Shown: piece after piece, positions 60,216 through 64,000 of the stretch
Layout: the number at the start of each line of letters is the position of its first letter
Position numbering within the stretch: position 1 is the first letter of the stretch
Source: Engraulis encrasicolus
Lineage: Eukaryota > Chordata > Actinopteri > Clupeiformes > Engraulidae
DNA: 64,000 nucleotides
Assembly (NCBI RefSeq): GCF_034702125.1
Contig: NC_085869.1
Location: forward strand, 17,353,044 to 17,417,043
Direction: 5' to 3'
Position numbers and translations under genes: made by a program
The notes under the pieces: generated by a model
Told to the model about the DNA's origin: nothing
What the model saw: only the letters and a program-made list of their open reading frames with translations
Databases searched by the model: none

Positions 60216-61544
60216 TTCCACAGGAGTGCTAACCAGACACCTCCCGCAGGAGCTTGCTCTTCCACTTTTACCACATTTCCACTATAATTAAACCCCGGAC
60301 TTGATGACCAAGTCACAGGAACAGATGGCACGTGACTCCTTTTAAAATGCCCCCCCACTAAAATTGCAGCGAGCCTCTGTGTCGCCAAAGGATATGTATG
60401 TCTCTGTGTAACGTATATAACCTTGTCTTCATTTTTAGGAAGGGCTACACTTAGCAGGGGCCGAATGTCACACAATACCTGGTCTCTCCATGTCAGCATT
60501 ATTTAAAAATGGATTAGGTGCACTCCTAACCTACATCCCACTCTGTAAGTGTGTATACCATTTCCCACTTCAATGCCAGTGTTGCCAGATTGGCGGTTTC
60601 CTGCCAAATTGGGCTGCTTAGGATGGTCATCTGTGGTTAAATTTTTTGGGGGGGTATTTGGGTGGATTTTTAAGCCAATTCATGGCCATGGAAATCAATT
60701 GAAATTAATTTAAACTGAGCGGGATTTAGTGCTTCCAGTTGGGGTTTGAGCAATTTTTGGACTGACAACCATCAGTCACATCTGGCAACCTTGTTCAATG
60801 CCCCAGATGTTTGACATTCTGGTGGCTTCCTAAAAGCAGCGCGGGCTCCGGAGTGACTGGAGGAATCTGAGACCTGATGGACATTAACCAGAATAGCAGA
60901 GAGGGGTGCTGTGCTGTGCTGTGCTGCATTTGCAACAGGTGCCCTACTGTGTTGTTGGAGGACGGAGCCATTCCAGTTATAGTATAGTGGACAGAATGCC
61001 ATGCCATGCATTAGTCAATGTGGCGGTAGGCATAGACAGAGAGTGTGCCTGTGCATGCCACCAAAAGCCATTATTAGTAGACATTAACCGCATACATTTT
61101 ATTCTACAGCTGTGCACCGTGCAAACAATAATAGCCCAATCCATTGAAAGTAGCCATGCCACACACAATACATCATGCAGATCTTGCGAGTGATATATAT
61201 ATATATATATATAATATAACTCTTGAGTGTTATATTCACCAATATTCCCTACTAAGTTTATGGCCGTTTTAACTTTGTTGACATGTAACCTCAGCATTAA
61301 AAGAATAGAGAGGAGCTGTGTTGCCATTTGCCACATTACCACATTAGCCAAGTCCATACATGTCATGTGTTAACTGCAGCCGCACTTGAAGCCAAATAAT
61401 GCAAAGTGCAGTGCCTTGGCTCGGAAATCCAGGCCATGACAATATTACTTTTGTTAGTGTTTCCACTCACCTGGAAAAGTTGGCATTCCCTGATGAGAAA
61501 TACAGCAGCAGCAATAGCCCACTGATCCAGGTGAACGACTGCAT
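45298..61544 (-). CDS. egfl6: EGF-like domain-containing protein 6 (MAEG), secreted matrix protein
   Basis: Secreted extracellular-matrix/basement-membrane protein with EGF repeats and a MAM domain. Exons in transcript order: 61544-61471, 59549-59446, 59287-59195, 58804-58685, 58035-57916, 57147-57013, 56922-56800, 50797-50531, 47352-47278, 47171-47076, 46568-46303, 45405-45298. Phases join to 1581 bases, 526 residues (human about 550). A signal peptide ([18 protein letters not shown]) is followed by a Cys-rich N-terminal piece with [15 protein letters not shown], an EGF repeat, and four further EGF modules, of which those opening DLNEC, DIDEC and DVDEC are of the calcium-binding type. Then come an acidic linker containing RGD (341-343) and a C-terminal MAM domain. 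Each EGF is on its own phase-1 exon, as expected for shuffled modules. Confidence 0.95.
45849..46018. repeat. Interspersed repeat (GGTGTAGATTTGG family), copy 1
   Basis: In egfl6 intron 11. Shares AAAGGTGTAG.TTTGG, GTGGGGACAT and CATCCACACCTA.AATTACG with 50330-50465. Confidence 0.6.
46065..46192. mobile_element. Small palindromic MITE in egfl6 intron 11
   Basis: Inverted ends GGGTGAGTTTCTC and GGAAATTCACCC, with GGAAGTTGTTAGC pairing imperfectly with the far arm (AAGCAACTTTGG). About 128 bases. Confidence 0.55.
46303..47171 (-). CDS. egfl6: egfl6 MAM-domain exons 10 and 11
   Basis: Exons 47171-47076 and 46568-46303 encode most of the MAM domain: [22 protein letters not shown], then [40 protein letters not shown] and [13 protein letters not shown]. 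The domain is closed by exon 12 ([22 protein letters not shown], 45405-45298). The intron between exons 10 and 11 contains a second, non-coding copy of the 5' edge of exon 11. Confidence 0.93.
46531..46990 (-). repeat. Tandem duplication of the 5' edge of egfl6 exon 11
   Basis: The segment from 46531 is repeated from 46758 (offset 227). The copy holds the acceptor CTCAAAG and about 35 bases of exon 11 (TGGAGTATTACATGGCTGT), then intron sequence including GCTGATGACAC and CTCCATCATGG. The copies have diverged by small changes. Confidence 0.88.
48139..48226 (+). repeat. (CA)n microsatellite
   Basis: 88 bases of pure CA in egfl6 intron 8. Confidence 0.97.
50330..50465. repeat. Interspersed repeat (GGTGTAGATTTGG family), copy 2
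   Basis: Same family as 45849-46018; ends 66 bases from egfl6 exon 8. Confidence 0.6.
50531..50797 (-). CDS. egfl6: egfl6 exon 8, acidic linker with RGD motif
   Basis: 88 codons that are weakly conserved against human except at LQPFDY and the last residues HPRGDVF. The RGD tripeptide, the known integrin-binding motif of mammalian EGFL6, lies at residues 341-343 right before the donor. The middle is strongly acidic ([16 protein letters not shown]). Confidence 0.9.
52091..52173 (-). mobile_element. tRNA-derived SINE-like sequence
   Basis: Minus strand reads GTTGTGGTCTAGTGGTTAGA (A-box like) and GGGTTCAAATCCTGG (B-box). The acceptor and anticodon stems do not fold as a tRNA, so it is a SINE head or tRNA relic. 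Confidence 0.6.
52252..53146. mobile_element. TA-flanked transposon with CAGTTTTTCTCGATTGC ends
   Basis: Starts CAGTTTTTCTCGATTGCC and ends GGCAATCGAGAAAAACTG-like text (GCAATCGAGAAAAACTG); flanked by TA (52250-52251; 53147-53148). 895 bases, no transposase frame. It is inserted into the AT-rich element. Confidence 0.82.
53481..55279. mobile_element. AT-rich element, right copy, with ACCCAGGT ends
   Basis: Left end ACCCAGGTGAAAAAAGTGTA and right end TACACATTTTTTTGACCTGGGT are inverted. Contents: two ~300-base units (from 53567 and 53868), then a tandem array of ~85-base units from about 54040 to 55110. Nearly all text is built from AAGTACACTT-like motifs. No coding capacity; transposon class unknown. 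Confidence 0.75.
54040..55115 (+). repeat. 85-base tandem array with three-unit higher-order structure
   Basis: Thirteen units. Type A has TAGCACATTACTTTTAAAAT; type B has TAAGTACATAACTTTTAAAA. From 54335 the order is B-A-A-B-A-A-B-A-A-B with B units at 54335, 54590, 54844 and 55098, a period of about 254 bases. Confidence 0.88.
55816..55988. mobile_element. Palindromic MITE (TATACTAAGAA family), copy 3
   Basis: Starts GGGGCCTATACTACAAAGC and ends GCTTTTTAGTATAGGCACC; arms of about 80 bases pair through GGTTCAGGATAAGT and ACTTAACCT. Confidence 0.75.
56124..56255 (+). repeat. (TG)n microsatellite
   Basis: About 130 bases of TG with a few ATGCG interruptions in egfl6 intron 7. Flanking sequence 56256-56799 shows nothing recognised. 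Confidence 0.95.
57675..57778. mobile_element. Small palindromic MITE in egfl6 intron 5
   Basis: Inverted pair AACACTTAGAGAGTT / AACTCTCTAAGTGTT with outer GTAAAT.TTGC / GCAGAATTTAC. About 100 bases. Confidence 0.6.
58126..58606. mobile_element. Two copies of a hairpin MITE in egfl6 intron 4
   Basis: 58455-58606 has inverted ends (GAGTTGTGTAAAGTAGAAG / CTTCTACTTCATACAACTC) and an inner pair GGTATGATATTAC / GTAATATCATAC. 58126-58232 is a shorter copy sharing the left arm and the inner pair. Confidence 0.7.
58853..59136. mobile_element. hAT-like repeat in egfl6 intron 3
   Basis: Left GGTGGTTCCCAAAC and right GTTTGGGAACAACC are inverted, with ACCCCC / AAGGGGTCCCGACCC inside. Diverged; non-coding. 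Confidence 0.55.
59550..61470. other. egfl6 intron 1
   Basis: Contains a (TC)n run (60140-60208), a CAGTGTTGCC-family MITE (60580-60793) and a short (TA)n. No exon found besides those listed. Confidence 0.5.
60580..60793 (+). mobile_element. CAGTGTTGCC-family MITE, copy 4
   Basis: Starts CAGTGTTGCCAGATTGGCGG and ends CACATCTGGCAACCTTG; shares GCGGGATTTAGTGCTTCCA with copy 1. The most complete copy in the window. Confidence 0.75.
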
Positions 61545-61815
61545 GGCTGTGAGGAGTAAATGCAGTCTTTTCTTCTTTCACTGCTTTCCCTTTTTCTTCA
61601 AGCTCTCTCCCACACTTGTGTCTGTCCCAGTGGTTCTTTATTCTGTTCCCTTTGTTCTTCTCCTTTTCCCTGAGGCTCTGCACTCCATTCACCCAGGCAA
61701 GGCAGGCAAGGCAGGCAAGGCAAGGCAAGAGGGTCCAGGCTGTAGTACTCAAGGAAAGCAGCAAAGCAATCTCTGGAGTGAGTGCACACTCTGCTTTACA
61801 CGAACGACATGCACT

Positions 61816-61819
<4 letters not shown>

Positions 61820-61892
<73 letters not shown>
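61820..61892 (+). repeat. (TC)n microsatellite in the egfl6 5' flank
   Basis: About 73 bases of TC with one CG interruption, about 280 bases upstream of the egfl6 start codon. Confidence 0.95.
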
Positions 61893-61897
<5 letters not shown>

Positions 61898-63179
61898 CAC
61901 ATGGACGTGCATAAACACACTCTCTCCTCTTGCTCGTGAACTCAGCCCCATATGCAGTCTTACTCCTTGCTGGAATTCCAGTGTGTTAGGCTGTCATTAC
62001 AATTGAGTGACACAGGGGTAGAAGAAGCACAGGGGGTTTTGCGGGGTGTGTCTACAGGGCAAGGGGGTGGGGGATGTCGAGTTGTAATGGGCACTCTTGG
62101 AAACTTTACACTAGACTAGGTGATTGATGAAATGAGTCTAGAGTTCTCTTCCGCCAGCTGGCAGGGAAAAAGAAAATACAGCCCACCAGTGATAACCTTT
62201 GCTACCCCCTAAATGACTGTGTCAATCAGAGCAAATGCTGAAGATGCATGTTGCTAGTGACTAAAGATTTGCTGTTTTCTGTTGGTGGTCCCTCTTGGCA
62301 CGCATATTGTATTGTTTTATATGACTGGGAGTTGTTCATTCATCATATTTATTTACCTTGAACAATTTGCCTTTGGACCTAATTAGTAACATGCTTCAGC
62401 TAATTTTGCGCCGTAACTTGCCGAGAGCCGGTTTGACATTTCCAGCAGGCTGGCTTTGATGTAGGCTATAGGGCCAACACCAACAATTTGACATACTTGC
62501 TCTGAGGTTAGCTGGGAGATAACGTCTGCTCTGAAAGAGTTTTATGAGCTGGCCGTGGTTTCAACGTCACGGATAACATCTGGTCAAACCGAGAGACCCT
62601 GACACCCTCCAGCCCCCTGGGAACATGACATTGTTTTGGGTTAACCTCTCCGGCCACGCTGTGTGTGAACACACCCCTTACTCTTGCGCTCTTCTCTCTC
62701 CCAAACTTGCCCCTTTGTGTCCTACTCCCATGCTGTGTGGCCAATTTACAGAAAGTTTCAACATTATTGGTTGTGCGCAAGATGATGGCTGTGTCCCATT
62801 TTTTACCACTCATACTTCATTTAGAGTCCATTGCGAAAGGGAGTCTCCCCTCCGAGTATGAAGTGAGTCGTAAATACTAGATTGGGGCACACTTACTATA
62901 AAATCTGCAAGACAATTCTTGTTGAAACTGGTGCGTTGAGTTTTAATATAGATGTAAAGGAAAGTAAAGGCTCCAACAAGATGGAGAAGAAGTCACCATA
63001 TGTTGCAAGCTGATTCCATTCTGTGGTGCGGATGAGGAGTGCCCCTTCTTGAGCCCGGAGGAGATGGCGATTTGTTGGGAGAGTAGTCCTGGGTGAATTA
63101 TGGGGAGCTGGAATGTAGACGGGGGGGGGGTCCTTGTGGCTCCTGCAGAACTGTTAGCAACATTAAAGCACTGCATGTA

Positions 63180-63365
63180 GGGGAGGGGAGGGTGGGAGAG
63201 GAGATGGTAGGGGAGGGGAGGAGAGGAGAGGAGAGGAGAGGAGAGGGGAGGAGAGGAGAAGAGAAGAGGAGAAGAGAGAGGATGGGAGAGGAGAGTAGAG
63301 GGTAGGAGAGGAGAGGAGAGGAGAGGAGAGGAGAGGGGAGGGGAGGGGAGGGGAGGGGAGGGTAG
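63180..63365 (+). repeat. GGGGA/GGAGA purine-rich minisatellite
   Basis: Pentamer-like GAGGA and GGGGA units over about 185 bases with almost no pyrimidines. Confidence 0.92.
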
Positions 63366-63776
63366 CAGAGGGAAACTTGAAGCCCTAGCAGTTGAATAAA
63401 AGCCTCAAACGTGTCCGCTAGATCAATCAAAGCTGCTGCTCGGAGCCTAAAAATATATCACATATCCTGACTGACTGGTACATTTTATCCAACAAAATGC
63501 TTTTAGTCCATGGGCTGGACCAGGTATTGGTACCATCTGATGGGGCAAATTCTAATTATGATTTTTGTTTTATACCTACACTTTATGTGATATGATAGAC
63601 CTCTGAGATTGGTAGCTTTTTAGTGGTCATCACTTTATAAAGTAGAACACTCCATTAAAAATCTATGACATTTGGACACTGGTGCACATCCTGTTTGAAG
63701 CCATGAATAGGACACTTGTCAGAGTTGTATGATATTGGTTTTGGTACCATTTTAAAGAGTACAGCTAGGCTTTGAT

Positions 63777-64000
63777 TTAAAGGTGCACTGTGTAAGATGG
63801 TGGCTAGAGTACGTATTGCAACTATGCTGCTCATTGAAACTGTGCTGTCTACTGCCAAATTTGATCTTTTCATAAATGTTTACTAAAAAATGAAATAATA
63901 TTTATTAGTATGACCAAAGTACAGCACGTTTTGCTGCTAAAAATGTCTATTTCTGAAAATTCAAAATGGCAGACAATGGAGAAAAGTGCAATTGTATGAA
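63777..64000 (+). mobile_element. TTAA-bounded MITE, copy 3, cut by window end
   Basis: Starts TTAAAGGTGCACTGTGTAAG and follows 12656-13023 through TGCTGCTCATTGAAACTG and CAAAATGGCAGACAATGGAG to the window edge. Confidence 0.75.

Larger units (their letters stand above)
61545..64000. promoter_or_regulatory. 5' flank of egfl6
   Basis: Includes a repeated AGGCAAGGC segment (61697-61728), a (TC)n array (61820-61892), a GGGGA/GGAGA purine-rich tract (63180-63365) and the start of a TTAA-bounded MITE (from 63777). No further gene was recognised; transcription start not placed. Confidence 0.4.

Overview
The window is nuclear DNA of a ray-finned fish, most likely a teleost. Genes are split into many short exons with GT/AG junctions, and introns and spacers are full of dinucleotide arrays, MITE-like transposons and tRNA-derived SINEs. 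Every gene recognised has a close human counterpart. The species cannot be told from the sequence.

Five protein-coding genes are present: gpm6b (plus strand, 3.2-9.4 kb coding, first exon not found), ofd1 (minus, 33.8 to 13.3 kb, 23 coding exons, reading frame intact throughout), trappc2 (plus, 34.7-36.8 kb, 4 coding exons), rab9a (minus, 40.5-39.9 kb, one coding exon) and egfl6 (minus, 61.5-45.3 kb, 12 coding exons). Order and orientation match the human Xp22.2 block GPM6B-OFD1-TRAPPC2-RAB9A-EGFL6, except that TCEANC, expected between RAB9A and EGFL6, is not seen. I traced the exons by hand and the splice phases agree across all junctions, giving about 1073 aa for Ofd1, 140 aa for Trappc2, 201 aa for Rab9a and 526 aa for Egfl6.

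Layout: 1-3.2 kb, gpm6b upstream/intron sequence with transposons; 3.2-12.4 kb, gpm6b with two alternative terminal exons and a long 3' UTR; 12.4-13.2 kb, tail-to-tail junction with ofd1 holding a MITE; 13.2-33.8 kb, ofd1; 33.8-34.7 kb, a head-to-head ofd1/trappc2 promoter; 36.8-39.9 kb, tail-to-tail spacer with two MITEs; 40.5-45.3 kb, rab9a leader and a hAT-like element; 45.3-61.5 kb, egfl6 with a 4-kb AT-rich satellite-like block in one intron; 61.5-64 kb, the egfl6 5' flank.

The genes are neighbours by ancient synteny and not an operon. Gpm6b is a neuronal membrane tetraspan, Ofd1 a centriolar satellite/basal-body protein, Trappc2 and Rab9a act in membrane traffic, and Egfl6 is a secreted matrix protein. 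The most unusual observations are an AT-AC (U12-type) intron in trappc2; a recurring pattern in which exon edges with their splice sites are locally duplicated into introns, four times beside GT/TG repeats (gpm6b exon 2; ofd1 exons 13, 14 and 21) and once in egfl6; a MITE family sitting on the 3' splice sites of two ofd1 exons; and a higher-order AAB satellite repeat inside egfl6.
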